Below, one piece after another: positions 1 through 8,381 of a stretch of DNA of 18,854 nt. Under the pieces are notes generated by a model. It was not told where the DNA came from. It saw nothing but the letters and a program-made list of their open reading frames with translations, and searched no databases. The stretch covers positions 2,260-21,113 of the forward strand of contig JALRLY010000214.1 of the NCBI GenBank assembly GCA_023647555.1, written 5' to 3'. Position 1 is the first letter of the stretch; each line of letters opens with the position of its first letter. The translations under genes and the position numbers were made by a program. The DNA is from Pancytospora philotis. Taxonomy: Eukaryota > Microsporidia.

Positions 1-205
1 TGATATCGCGCTCGGATGGATTAGCATACACATTCTTTGCGTCCAAAACGTCCTGAGCTTTGACATAAACATCGTAGCGCAGGGGATGCTGCATATCCCG
101 GTAGCGCTGCTCTGGCTCTCCGGGCTGCTTTGTCAGTGTGCGCAAGTCGCAGCCGCTGAGCAGGAACATGAGCAAAAGTACAACTGGCCATAGCATTATG
201 TTCAT
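1..205 (-). CDS. Secreted protein of unknown function, N-terminal part (runs off left edge)
   Basis: An open frame of 68 codons starts at the ATG at 205-203 and stays open to the window edge, so the C-terminal part is missing. A second in-frame ATG lies three codons in. The N-terminus, about residues 3-19, is a hydrophobic run (LWPVVLLLMFLLSGC) typical of a signal peptide, followed by a polar, charged segment. A TATA-like element lies about 20 bp upstream of the ATG, and the start context CGTAGGC-ATG is the same as in the secreted-protein gene at 1436. I do not recognise the family. Secretion is inferred from the N-terminus only. The LSGC string resembles a bacterial lipobox, but in a eukaryotic setting it is better read as the signal-peptide end. 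Confidence 0.6.
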   Translation of the reverse strand, partial: MNIMLWPVVLLLMFLLSGCDLRTLTKQPGEPEQRYRDMQHPLRYDVYVKAQDVLDAKNVYANPSERDI

Positions 206-1408
206 GCCTACGGGGCCATCCCACTATTTATAGTTTAGGCACATCAACTGATGACGCAGCGCTGATTATTCATTTAATTTCGTGTTGATCGCTCGCAAAA
301 GGAATAAATATAGGAGGATAAGACAGCCTTAGACGTTCTAGTTCGAATGCATACCAGGGCGTAGCAAAAGTGCCGGCCCAGAAGGTTTCTGCCCGGCTTT
401 TCGGCCAAGTCTTTCCATAGGCTCAGCCCAATAGTAGTAATAGGCGCATGAACGCGCTGCTTTGTCAGTGCATGCTGTGCTAAATTCTAATCTGAGCAAG
501 TGGGGAGCGTCTCCATTCATTTTAGGTTCGAACGCGCTCGCTTGATCGGTTTGCAATAGGTCTACGCTCCATGGACCCCGGGACCCGTACAACATTACGT
601 ATCAAAACATAGTCATAGGAGATTTAAACACGTCAATGAAACAGAAGGGAGCGGATGCCAACAGGGCATCTGCAAAACGCGCCAGTTACATACGGTGCAC
701 CGAAGGATAGTTCAGATGCCATATTCGCCGTGTATATCAGAAGGATCTTCAATACTCGAGAGCATCGGCAAATAGCTCAGAGCAGTTATTTACTTTACAA
801 CTACACACAAGACTCCATTTAATCATCAGGAGGCAACTATTTCTGCGGAATTACGTAACTAGCTGGCCTGTCTCTGAGACATCCCAGTGTGCGGTATCGC
901 GCAAAGATGTATGGCTTTGTCCAGCAGATTAATACGGCCAGTATCGCGGGTGCCAGATCCCTCAAGTGTTCTCGCAGCTCAGCGCCTTACAATACGTAAT
1001 AGCAGGGACGGGGGTTTGAGCGCAGCACTGAGCCCCAAGGATTGGATCTGGGCGGCAAATCAAATATTTCGAACGATCCACCAGGTTGCAAGTTAAACCC
1101 TCTAAAAAAACACAGAACCCTCTATCGTTTGAGCAGCTAACGCAAATACAATACTCTCCTGCATTGCCTGAGAATGACCCATACGATTAGACTGATTTCT
1201 CCCACCGTTATCCACTTAAATAAACAGGCCATTTTCTGAACTTGCCTGCCCTATGATCCGCCCAACATCGTGGAAGCTGAGCGGTTCTGATTGCAGCAGC
1301 GCAATCAATGATTTCGTGCAGACTGTGATGCATGCCACACGCCCAGTAGTATAAAAGATTGCGGTGCATACTACGCACTGATAATGATGCAGAGGATCAA
1401 TCACCAGC
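206..1408. other. Gene-poor spacer, about 1.2 kb
   Basis: No convincing gene, tRNA or rRNA was found here. The few open frames are short, mostly lack an ATG and do not resemble known proteins. The stretch is long for a compact genome in which most other spacers are 200-400 bp. It may hold decayed coding sequence: the minus strand around 440-500 repeats a short stretch (about 15 identical bases, GCTGCTTTGTCAGTG on plus) of the left-edge secreted gene. Confidence 0.4.
225..232 (-). promoter_or_regulatory. TATA-like element of the left-edge secreted gene
   Basis: On the minus strand the sequence reads TATAAATA, ending about 20 bp before the ATG at 205. Spacing and position match the TATAAAA upstream of the gene at 1436. 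Functional assignment is inference. Confidence 0.4.
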
Positions 1409-1415
1409 TATAAAA
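1409..1415 (+). promoter_or_regulatory. TATA-like element upstream of the 488-residue membrane protein
   Basis: TATAAAA lies 20 bp before the ATG at 1436, implying a very short 5' leader. The start context CGTAGGC-ATG is shared with the secreted gene at 205. Confidence 0.4.
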
Positions 1416-1435
1416 TCGGGACGTGCAGCGTAGGC

Positions 1436-2902
1436 ATGCGTGTATTTCAGGCAATCGCGTATTTTGTATTTTTGCTGCTCCTGCTCATGGACACAAGCTC
1501 GCGCGGCATCAGCGTCGCCGGCATCGGCTTGGACAAAGGCGCCATCGCTGAGGGCCTGGCAAAGTCCATCCAGGACCATGGGCTCAAGGCGAAAATGATT
1601 CGCAAGAGAAGGAAGGAGCACCTGGAGCCGCTCACAAGAGACGTGCTGCGGTTTACATTCGCAGCCAACCAGCCCGCCTACAGGAGCGTTATCACCGCGC
1701 TCGAGACAAAGGGCGGCAAAGTATGCGCGCTGTTGGATATCAGCGCCACGGCATCAGAAAAGGATGTCATCCTGACAGAGAAGTCGGTGAGCAGCAGCAG
1801 CCCTCTGGGCACGCCCGGTACCAGCTTTGCCAAGACCCTGCTGGATCTTTCGCTGAAGAGCAGCCACGACTTTGAGGACGACGCGGGCGCGTTCTGCATC
1901 TTCGACATAGAAAGGAGCTTCGATTCGGACAACAAGGACGCCGTGCTGATCCACGAATACCTCGAGAAGCGCTACGCCGGGATAGTGAACAACACGTTCT
2001 GGGATTTCAAGACGCAGCAGAGCACGCTCCCGATGCCGCTGCAGCACTATTATCTGGAGAGCGCTGATTTCAACAGTTTTATCAAAGAGAGAAGCGCGGC
2101 CGACGGGCTCTTCATCAGCGAGGCGGACCTTGGCAGCGTGCGGCAGCTGGTGGTCGAGGGCAGGGCGTACAAGGCGCTGGGCTCCGCCGAGAAGCTTGCG
2201 CTCGCCAAGCTGCTGCTGAGCCGCAACATCTACGAGATGTACAAGTACCTGCGCATGACGAACCGCTTCTACGGCGCGCAGTTCACGATGAGCATCGAGC
2301 GCTTTTCGGCCGTGGTCAGACAGTACCTCGAGGAGAAGAACAAACTGACCGGCGAGTTTTTCCTGACGCCCATGCCCATGGCGTTCCTCATCCACGACAT
2401 GGATGTGCTTTCACTGACGCACTTCGAGTGCGGGAACGCCGGGCTCGAGATCAAGGCCGAGGACACCGAGGGCGTGTACCACGTGAGCATGAAGGAGTGC
2501 ATCGCGGAGAGGGTGTATGAGATGGTCAAGAATCTCTACATCCTGCGCGTGGCGCTATTGAAGCTGCAGAACGACAAGCTCAGCGACGGCGCGTTCCTGC
2601 GCTCGATGCTGGAGGTGCACAACCACATTTCGCTCAACGGCATCACCATGGCGGACAGCGCGGTGGTGATCAGCGGCGTGCTTGGGATGCTTGCCGCCGG
2701 GCTGGGCTGTTTATGCATGTACAAGTGCCAGGCGACGGTGCGCCCGCGCTTCACGAGTGCGCGTTCCAGGCCCAGAAACTCGTCGTCCGGTTCCGGGAAT
2801 ACCTCGTCTAATTCCAGGGCCTCGCCATCTGATTTTAGCAGCTTTTCGTCTGATTTTGGCGGCTCCCCCTCCGAGAGCATTGACATGGCGTGCAACGTGT
2901 AA
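1436..2902 (+). CDS. Signal-peptide-bearing type I membrane protein, unknown family
   Basis: A 488-residue protein starts at an ATG. Residues about 3-17 form a hydrophobic signal peptide (FQAIAYFVFLLLLLM). A long, mostly helical, charged ectodomain follows with few cysteines. A second hydrophobic segment at about 410-432 (VVISGVLGMLAAGLGCLCMY) is a probable transmembrane helix. The last 55 or so residues are rich in Ser, Arg and Asn and then acidic, with repeated S-S-D-F-type units, and would be cytoplasmic in a type I topology. I recognise no domain. Microsporidia carry many lineage-specific proteins of this layout that are candidates for the parasite surface or host interface; assigning this one to that group is inference from layout alone. 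TATA at 1409 and the start context match the secreted gene at 205. Confidence 0.75.
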   Translation: MRVFQAIAYFVFLLLLLMDTSSRGISVAGIGLDKGAIAEGLAKSIQDHGLKAKMIRKRRKEHLEPLTRDVLRFTFAANQPAYRSVITALETKGGKVCALLDISATASEKDVILTEKSVSSSSPLGTPGTSFAKTLLDLSLKSSHDFEDDAGAFCIFDIERSFDSDNKDAVLIHEYLEKRYAGIVNNTFWDFKTQQSTLPMPLQHYYLESADFNSFIKERSAADGLFISEADLGSVRQLVVEGRAYKALGSAEKLALAKLLLSRNIYEMYKYLRMTNRFYGAQFTMSIERFSAVVRQYLEEKNKLTGEFFLTPMPMAFLIHDMDVLSLTHFECGNAGLEIKAEDTEGVYHVSMKECIAERVYEMVKNLYILRVALLKLQNDKLSDGAFLRSMLEVHNHISLNGITMADSAVVISGVLGMLAAGLGCLCMYKCQATVRPRFTSARSRPRNSSSGSGNTSSNSRASPSDFSSFSSDFGGSPSESIDMACNV

Positions 2903-3082
2903 CAGATTAAATGAACTAAGCGCTTCCTGTATTTTGTTCTTTACTGCAGCGATGCAAAGGCTTTGAGTAGGATAGAGGTACAAGGCCGAGCCATAATACG
3001 CTCAATGGCCTGCAAGAGTTTAAAGCAAAGGCGCAAGCCACGGATCAGATAAACAGGACTTGACAGGAATTTACTACATCGC

Positions 3083-3367
3083 TTAGAATACCTCGGGATA
3101 CCCGGCGCTCGCCTTCGCGAACCTGCAGTACAGGCTGTAGTTGAAGTCGTCCTCCAGGCAGTGCACGGCGTCTTCCACGAGCACGCCGTTCGTCGCCGTG
3201 CCGCTTACAAGCACGTACTTCGACTTGTAGTTCCCGAGGCCCTTGTGCTCGACTTTGATCTCTGCGTCCGGCGTCTTAAGGATGACGTAGTTCCCGTCGA
3301 TCCTGACGAATGTCCCGACGAGCGACACGTTCTGGCCCTCGCAGTCGTCGAAGTTGCTCACGAACAT
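3083..3367 (-). CDS. RFA3: Replication protein A small subunit (RPA3/Rfa3-like)
   Basis: A 94-residue OB-fold protein, counted from the first ATG (3367-3365); upstream codons in frame lack an ATG. The pattern matches the small RPA subunit: an early strand with VSLVGTFVRI (compare the VCFVGR type in RPA3), then VILKTPDAEIKVEH, the strand KYVLVSGTAT, and a C-terminal helix region (DDFNYSLYCRFAKAS) ending near YPEVF. Length is slightly below the usual 110-120 residues, as is common for microsporidian orthologues. Its role in the family is to complete the RPA heterotrimer that coats single-stranded DNA in replication and repair. A palindromic AAATTT-type element lies only 3 bp upstream of the ATG. 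The assignment comes from pattern comparison, and similarity is modest. Confidence 0.7.
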   Translation of the reverse strand: MFVSNFDDCEGQNVSLVGTFVRIDGNYVILKTPDAEIKVEHKGLGNYKSKYVLVSGTATNGVLVEDAVHCLEDDFNYSLYCRFAKASAGYPEVF

Positions 3368-3370
3368 GGG

Positions 3371-3387
3371 CACCAAAAAATTTGGTG
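3371..3387 (-). promoter_or_regulatory. AAATTT-type start-proximal element, perfect dyad
   Basis: CACCAAA and TTTGGTG form a perfect 7-bp inverted repeat around three A/T bases, with GCCC directly before the ATG on the minus strand. It is the RPA3 copy of the element seen upstream of YKT6, USP7 and HSP70. Confidence 0.5.
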
Positions 3388-3628
3388 CTATGCGAAGACA
3401 AAAGGATTACTGCGAAACGCGGAGAAGTAAGGGAGATGTTTATCAATGCGTTAACATGTGCAGTGGCACAGCAATGTATGCTAAGTGGATTGATGTGATA
3501 TTCATAAGCTATAGCCCGTTCGATACAATAAAATTAAAACAATAAAGCTATACCCGCTCAAAACCTCGCATCTTCTTGACAGCAGACCCACAAATATTAA
3601 AATGCACAACCAACAGCTTTGAAAACAC

Positions 3629-3634
3629 TTTATT
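3629..3634 (-). terminator. AATAAA poly(A) signal overlapping the USP7 stop codon
   Basis: On the minus strand the coding sequence ends AAA-TAA-AG, so the stop codon lies inside AATAAA. Overlap of stop codon and polyadenylation signal is a feature of very compact eukaryotic genomes. Function is inferred. Confidence 0.45.
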
Positions 3635-6242
3635 TCTGCTCTATCAGCAGGATCTCGTAGTTCTTGAGATCCAGCAGATCGTCGATGGCGCACTCTGCGT
3701 AGTTCGCACCGTCGAAGCGCACGATTTTGTTGGCAAAGAAGAACGTTTCGCGCAGGCTGCGCACCGATCCCGGGTTCTCGATGAAGAACGGGTAGTTGAT
3801 GAGCTGGTAGCAGTTTCTGTAGAAGGAGACCCTGAGCGGGTCGCTGATGCGGTGCTGGATGATGAGGAAGCTGTTGTTCGGCGTGAGTGTGTCGTTGTAG
3901 TTAAGGATGCGCGCGTTGGTGGATTCCTTGAAGGACTCTACGATCTGCAGGTCCTCCGCTGCCTGGAGCTGCGTCATGCACACGGACTTAGCGAGTCTGA
4001 ACTGCTTGACGAGGGAGGAGGCTGGGGAGTTTTCGGGGAGGAGGAAGACGTGGATGTGTTCTATGTTGTTGATGTCCACGCCGTTCTGCACGCCTACGTA
4101 GAAAAGGTCTCCTGAATTTACCAGACAGTTGACTGCGTGCTGCTCGCTGTGCTGTTGCTCGGCTTGTTGCTGCTCGTTTTGCTGCTGCTCGATGCCTTCG
4201 TTATCCGAGCTGATCCCCGAATCGCTGCTGCTGGCCGTGTCCACCACGAAGATCTCATCGCTGCCAACAAATTCCTGGATTTTCTTCTCTGTGTCCGCCG
4301 CGCTGAGCCCCCTGCGGACAAATAGACAGAAGGCGGTGACGCCGTCCACGGACACGCTGAGCAGCTGGTGCTTTCTGTACTCGTCCAGGTAGTCGCACAC
4401 GTTCGTCTGTGAGATGATGACCACATCGCCGGATTTGAGCTGGCTCATGTCCGTGACCACGCACTCGTGCCCCGCGCTGCACTCGGCCTCCTTGTAGAGC
4501 CGGTAGCCCTCGAAATCTACGAGCCGGTCAAAATCCTTCAGATTTTTGATGGGGAAGGTGCCGAGGGCGTGCAGACTGGTCGGGTAGTTGCACCACGCGC
4601 TCTCCTGGTACGCCTTTACGAAGATAAGCGGGCCATCCTGGTCGGCAACGAAGTAGACCTCGTCCTCGTCCACCGCTGCGTCCTTGACCCGTGCAAGGCT
4701 GCTGTCGTAGACCGGCCTGTTTGGAAAGATCTTCAGCACGTTGTCCAGCGCATAGCAGCTCGCCTTGGCAGGGACCAGCAGCGGGTAGGACGGATCGGAG
4801 ATGTTGAACGGGCCGAGGCCGGTGTACCCGCTGATGCTCTCGTTCGTAAGGAAGCTGCACTGGATGGGCTTTCTGGGCTCTGTGACCCGCGAATCGAGCA
4901 TTGGCGCAGCATCAGCCTTGGACTTATCGATCGCAGCGGTGCTGTCGGTACCAACGATGCTTTCGATCCCATCGGTGCCCTCGCGCGTATATACCAGATA
5001 GTATGCAGAAAAGGACTTCTCCTTGCTCGAGTGGGCGTAGGGCCCGCCAAAGTTCCACCCCATCGCCTCCTCCTTGGAACACTGGTAGACGTGTTTGTCG
5101 TTGAACTTGTAGAACAATCCGTCATGCTCCCGCAGGTAGCAGTAGAAGTGGCCCTCGTCGGCCACACCGCTGTGCACCATCACGCTGAACAGTTTGTACT
5201 TGCTGCTCTTATTCGCGCCCTTATCAGAGTTGCCCTTGTGCTGCTTGACATCCCGGTCCGCGGGCTCAGCAGGCTCTGCCTCCTCGCCTTCGCCCTTGTA
5301 CATGTACTGGTCAAAGCAGACGCTCTCGGGGAAAGAGAAAAAGCCGTTGTTCTTCACAAACTCATCGCGCTCCCAGTCCACACTAAAGCGGCTCACCAGC
5401 ACAAAAAGCACATCGGGCAGCTCCTTGAACAGCACACGGCTCGTGGCGTTCGTGGGCCCGTGGCTCTCGCACTTGTATCCGCTTATGCTGTCCTTCGCAC
5501 AGGCCAGGCCCAGCGCATCCTCCATGCTGTGCACAGGCCCGTTGGCATCCTTCAGATGCAGCTGGATGTCCTGGAACGGATCCTCCTTGGTACTCACGCA
5601 CCCGCACTCGCACTCGATCATCTTCACGTGCGTGCCCTCGATGTAGCCCTTCAGCGCACGGTTCTCGCCCTCGAGCCGGTCAAAAAAAATCTTGGAAAAC
5701 TCGTGGATGTCCTGGTGCGTGTGCACAGAGTCCACAAAGGACATGTTGCGTATCAGACAGCACACGGCCTCGTACAGCTGGCCGTCGCTGCAGCCCTTGG
5801 CTGCGTCCATGCGGTGGAACAGCCGCTGGAGAAGCAGGGAGTAGTACCCGGTGCTCGCATACACGTGGCCCTTGAACCCGGGCAGGTGGTAGAGCGTCTG
5901 GAGCAGACTGTTGATGTAGCAGGTGGCACCGAGGTTGGGCAGCCCGGGGTACGCGGGCCCGGCGCCGTCCTTGGCGACGTGCAGATCGACGGCCACGCTC
6001 GCGGGCAGCGCGTCGCCGCCGAGCGGGATCTCGAGCCAGCGCGAGGCGAGGCAGAACGCGTAGTTGCAGGCGTACTCCTCGGCGTCGCAGTGCACCTCGA
6101 CGCGGCACTCGACCTCCCGGAAGGACTTCCCGCAGTACTCCACGCACAGGAAGCCCGGCGCGACGGACATGCAGAGCGGCACGCCGTCGAGCTCGAACTG
6201 CGGCGTCTTCCGGTTCCTCTTCGAAAATTTGTACGTAAACAT
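3630..6242 (-). CDS. UBP15: Ubiquitin carboxyl-terminal hydrolase, USP7/Ubp15 type
   Basis: An 870-residue cysteine protease that removes ubiquitin from substrates. Residues 1-90 look like a degenerate MATH/TRAF-type substrate-binding domain. The USP core begins at YPGLPNLGATCYINSLLQTL (catalytic Cys108). The fingers region has IECECGC and YKCESHG. The His box VHSGVADEGHFYCYL gives His365, with Asp382 in YKFNDKHV. The EEAMGWNFGG and SAYYLVY blocks match USP7 rather than other USPs. After about residue 430 comes a long tail with the features of the USP7 ubiquitin-like domains, interrupted by a Gln-rich linker near 680-705. I chose the ATG at 6242 because the shared promoter element lies just upstream at 6261-6280. 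The frame stays open to an ATG at 6380, which would add 46 residues. USP7 homologues act on nuclear and endosomal substrates; the target here is unknown. Confidence 0.88.
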   Translation of the reverse strand: MFTYKFSKRNRKTPQFELDGVPLCMSVAPGFLCVEYCGKSFREVECRVEVHCDAEEYACNYAFCLASRWLEIPLGGDALPASVAVDLHVAKDGAGPAYPGLPNLGATCYINSLLQTLYHLPGFKGHVYASTGYYSLLLQRLFHRMDAAKGCSDGQLYEAVCCLIRNMSFVDSVHTHQDIHEFSKIFFDRLEGENRALKGYIEGTHVKMIECECGCVSTKEDPFQDIQLHLKDANGPVHSMEDALGLACAKDSISGYKCESHGPTNATSRVLFKELPDVLFVLVSRFSVDWERDEFVKNNGFFSFPESVCFDQYMYKGEGEEAEPAEPADRDVKQHKGNSDKGANKSSKYKLFSVMVHSGVADEGHFYCYLREHDGLFYKFNDKHVYQCSKEEAMGWNFGGPYAHSSKEKSFSAYYLVYTREGTDGIESIVGTDSTAAIDKSKADAAPMLDSRVTEPRKPIQCSFLTNESISGYTGLGPFNISDPSYPLLVPAKASCYALDNVLKIFPNRPVYDSSLARVKDAAVDEDEVYFVADQDGPLIFVKAYQESAWCNYPTSLHALGTFPIKNLKDFDRLVDFEGYRLYKEAECSAGHECVVTDMSQLKSGDVVIISQTNVCDYLDEYRKHQLLSVSVDGVTAFCLFVRRGLSAADTEKKIQEFVGSDEIFVVDTASSSDSGISSDNEGIEQQQNEQQQAEQQHSEQHAVNCLVNSGDLFYVGVQNGVDINNIEHIHVFLLPENSPASSLVKQFRLAKSVCMTQLQAAEDLQIVESFKESTNARILNYNDTLTPNNSFLIIQHRISDPLRVSFYRNCYQLINYPFFIENPGSVRSLRETFFFANKIVRFDGANYAECAIDDLLDLKNYEILLIEQK

Positions 6243-6260
6243 AGGGGCTGCGCAGCAGAC

Positions 6261-6280
6261 CGGCAGAAAGATTTTGGCGG
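6261..6280 (-). promoter_or_regulatory. Shared promoter element upstream of USP7
   Basis: Plus-strand CGGCAGAAAGATTTTGGCGG, 18 bp before the chosen ATG. It is almost identical to the element upstream of YKT6 (8922-8940): both read CCGCCAA, A/T-rich core, TTTCTGCCG in gene orientation. Confidence 0.5.
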
Positions 6281-6830
6281 TGGTGGGGCTTGCGGGTTCT
6301 GCGCGGGCGGAAACGGCGGCAAATTCACTACATTTGATAGTCAAACTTACGTAGAAGTATAAAGATGGTAAATTACACATATTTAAATCTATTATGATTT
6401 AATACTTAAAATAACCGCTTAAGTGACAGATACCTGTCTTTTATTCTCAAGCTCTGTGTACCTATCCATTTTAGTAAAAAATAGTTAGAGTCGTCATTGT
6501 ACTACGATCCATTCGTCATTATTAACCGGCTTAGTCAAGGACTAGCATCGAGACATGGGCGTTTCAGATTTGCAGGAATGCAACAGCATCCGAGAGAATC
6601 TCTATAACCGCAACTGTTAACCGGTCGTAATGATCCAACAGAACATGCAAAACTAACCCAATATCACTTGCTCATGGCTGCACAATTGCTTTATTAATGC
6701 TGGGCCGGTATCTGGCATGCCAATGACCAGTAGATTGGGTAATTTTATATAAAGTAGCAACTCGCCCAATAGTATACTTTTATGCGTCTGGTGATCTGGA
6801 ATTGAGTTTCTGATCTGAAACATCACTAAC
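6281..6830. other. Intergenic spacer between divergent genes
   Basis: An AT-rich spacer between the divergent USP7 and 6862 genes. I find no tRNA, rRNA or long ATG-initiated frame. The first 100 bp continue the USP7 frame upstream and could encode an N-terminal extension if the 6380 ATG were used. Confidence 0.35.
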
Positions 6831-6840
6831 AAAAATTTTG
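6831..6840 (+). promoter_or_regulatory. AAATTT-type element upstream of the small basic protein
   Basis: AAAAATTTTG lies 21 bp before the ATG at 6862, whose context is AAGCCC-ATG. Element and C-run resemble those before eL22 and the secreted gene at 11697. Confidence 0.35.
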
Positions 6841-6861
6841 TGCATCCGCGGAGTCAAGCCC

Positions 6862-7131
6862 ATGCCCCGAACGTACGGAAGTGGAAATAGCGGCGCAAGA
6901 AGCAACACCAGCAGGAGCTCTGGCCAGATCGTGTCCAACAGAAGCAGCGCGCCGGATGTGTACGAGCAGCGCAGCACCGCCGTTGCTGCTGGCTCGAGAC
7001 GATACCAGGTGTCTGAGACAGCGCAGACTACGGTCAGACCGGGGTATGCTCGCTATGAGTATAATTTGGTCGTTGAGTACCAAGACAATTCGCGCACGAC
7101 TACAAAGTACTTGAGCAAGCCCAAAAAGTAA
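6862..7131 (+). CDS. Small basic Ser/Arg-rich hypothetical protein
   Basis: An 89-residue frame starts at the first ATG (the frame is open upstream but lacks another ATG). The N-terminal half is low-complexity, rich in Ser, Asn, Gly and Arg (GSGNSGARSNTSRSSG). The C-terminal half is more ordered (YARYEYNLVVEYQDNSRTT) and ends in a basic KYLSKPKK. There is no signal peptide or membrane segment. I do not recognise it. Support for it being a gene is the GCCC-ATG start context and the AAATTT-type element 21 bp upstream, both shared with secure genes in this window. Its shortness and low complexity keep confidence moderate. Confidence 0.45.
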   Translation: MPRTYGSGNSGARSNTSRSSGQIVSNRSSAPDVYEQRSTAVAAGSRRYQVSETAQTTVRPGYARYEYNLVVEYQDNSRTTTKYLSKPKK

Positions 7132-7425
7132 ATTTATCAGCCCATGCTCTAACATTCATTTCATTCTGTGTATGGCCTGATGTGTTTACCATCAGATTAC
7201 TCCAAAGCTATTTTATATCGACTGAGTTCGGTCTTCTATTGCCGTACTAGCCCCGTCTATACGGCTCCTATACGTGGCTTGCTCGAAAACTACGAAATAC
7301 GAAGGAGGACGCATCCGTCCATGCACACCCAGGGGCGTCCTGCACCCTCTGTACGGCGACTCAGTACCGCGGCGCCAATCCGGCGGGCCTCTGCGCCATA
7401 GAACAATTCTCCCCGCCACCACCCC

Positions 7426-8025
7426 ATGAATTCCTACGAGGCGCCGCAGACCGGCTACGCAGACAGATTCGATCTGAAGAACGCGATCACGGGCGCGCTC
7501 CCGGGCGATGCGCCGCTGCTCTACGAGCTCGGGATCAACCTCAAGCTCATCCGGGCCGAGAGCCTCCTCCCCGTGCGCGTGCTGAGCGCCAAGCCCGGGC
7601 AGCCGCTCATCGGCGACGAGGGCGACTTGACCGGGCCCATCCTCACGCTGGCGCTCTTCACGGCGTTCCTCATCCTGCACGGCAAGATCCACTTCGGGTA
7701 CATCTACCTCATGAGCCTCTTCTCGTGCGCGTCGGTCTACGCGCTGCTTAATCTGCTGCAGCCGATGCCGATCGGCGCGGTGCTGTGCAGCAGCGTGCTC
7801 GGGTACTCGATGGGGCCCGTGGTCGTGTACGCGGTCGCTGCGCTCGGGCTGCGGCGGGTGGCGCCTGTGCTGCTGGGGGCTGTTGGCGTCCTCGCGGCTG
7901 CGTGGAGCGCCTACACCGCCGCGACCGTCTTCTGCACGCACCTCGGGGCGAAGAACCGCGGAGCGGTCGTGGGCATCCCGCTCTTCCTGGTGTACATGAG
8001 CTTTGTGCTGATGGTGCAGTTCTAG
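7426..8025 (+). CDS. YIP1: Yip1-family membrane protein (YIPF5/Yip1-like)
   Basis: A 199-residue protein with a polar N-terminus and about five transmembrane segments from residue 70 onward. Yip1 hallmarks are clear: PLLYELGINLKLI before the membrane part, the DLTGPI motif opening the first helix, GKIHFGYIY between helices 1 and 2, LLNLL, and SVLGYSMGP in the third helix. Yip1 acts at ER-to-Golgi membranes with Yif1 and Rab GTPases in COPII vesicle formation. The ATG at 7426 sits behind CCACCCC, the C-run start context common in this window. The gene converges on YKT6, another early secretory pathway gene, though nothing shows co-regulation. Confidence 0.88.
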   Translation: MNSYEAPQTGYADRFDLKNAITGALPGDAPLLYELGINLKLIRAESLLPVRVLSAKPGQPLIGDEGDLTGPILTLALFTAFLILHGKIHFGYIYLMSLFSCASVYALLNLLQPMPIGAVLCSSVLGYSMGPVVVYAVAALGLRRVAPVLLGAVGVLAAAWSAYTAATVFCTHLGAKNRGAVVGIPLFLVYMSFVLMVQF

Positions 8026-8319
8026 TCCAGCGCTGCAGCCGGTAGCCTGTCAATAAATCCAATACAGTTAGTCCTGGGCTTAAATGATATCCGATGTTTG
8101 CAATGGGCTGCCGTACAGAGTATTCTAATCGGCAGTCGCCTTTGCTTTATTCTGTTGTTAATGCTAAAAGTGCAGTTATTAAACACATGCGCGTATAGCA
8201 GTTCCTTATAACCTGCTTCAAACACCATTGAGCGGATTTTAAAGGCAAAAATGGAATAGTATGGGTCTAAGAAAAGTCATTGATAGACCATGCGCAACTA
8301 CACGAATGCAACTTCCGCC
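8026..8319. other. Convergent intergenic spacer with AATAAA
   Basis: AATAAA at 8052-8057, 27 bp after the YIP1 stop, is a likely polyadenylation signal. Nothing else was recognised before the tandem repeat that abuts YKT6. Confidence 0.4.
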
Positions 8320-8381
8320 ACACACTTTACTAAAACAGCCACACAATTTACTAAAACAGCCACACAATTTACTAAAACGCC
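8320..8381. repeat. Three-copy 21-bp tandem repeat at the 3' end of YKT6
   Basis: Three consecutive units of ACACAATTTACTAAAACAGCC (8320-8340, 8341-8361, 8362-8381). The first differs by one base and the third lacks one base. The array ends exactly at the YKT6 stop codon, so it forms the start of that gene's 3' region. Confidence 0.85.

Noticed and set aside
510..545. GGTTCGAAC resembling a tRNA T-loop (B box)
   Set aside because: No matching A box, anticodon arm or acceptor stem could be paired around it.
887..1096. 69-codon plus-strand frame in the gene-poor spacer
   Set aside because: It begins with GTG, with no start signals and no recognisable similarity.
1216..1404. 62-codon minus-strand frame
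   Set aside because: It has no ATG; it could at most be a gene relic, and nothing identifies it.
4467..6362. Long plus-strand open frame of 631 codons
   Set aside because: It is antisense to USP7, whose catalytic motifs are unmistakable; the GC-rich codons leave the opposite strand free of stops.
6243..6380. N-terminal extension of USP7 from the ATG at 6380
   Set aside because: The added 46 residues are unlike USP7 and cover the shared promoter element at 6261-6280, so the ATG at 6242 is preferred; not fully excluded.
7168..7401. 77-codon plus-strand frame before YIP1
   Set aside because: It starts at GTG, resembles no protein and occupies the likely YIP1 promoter.
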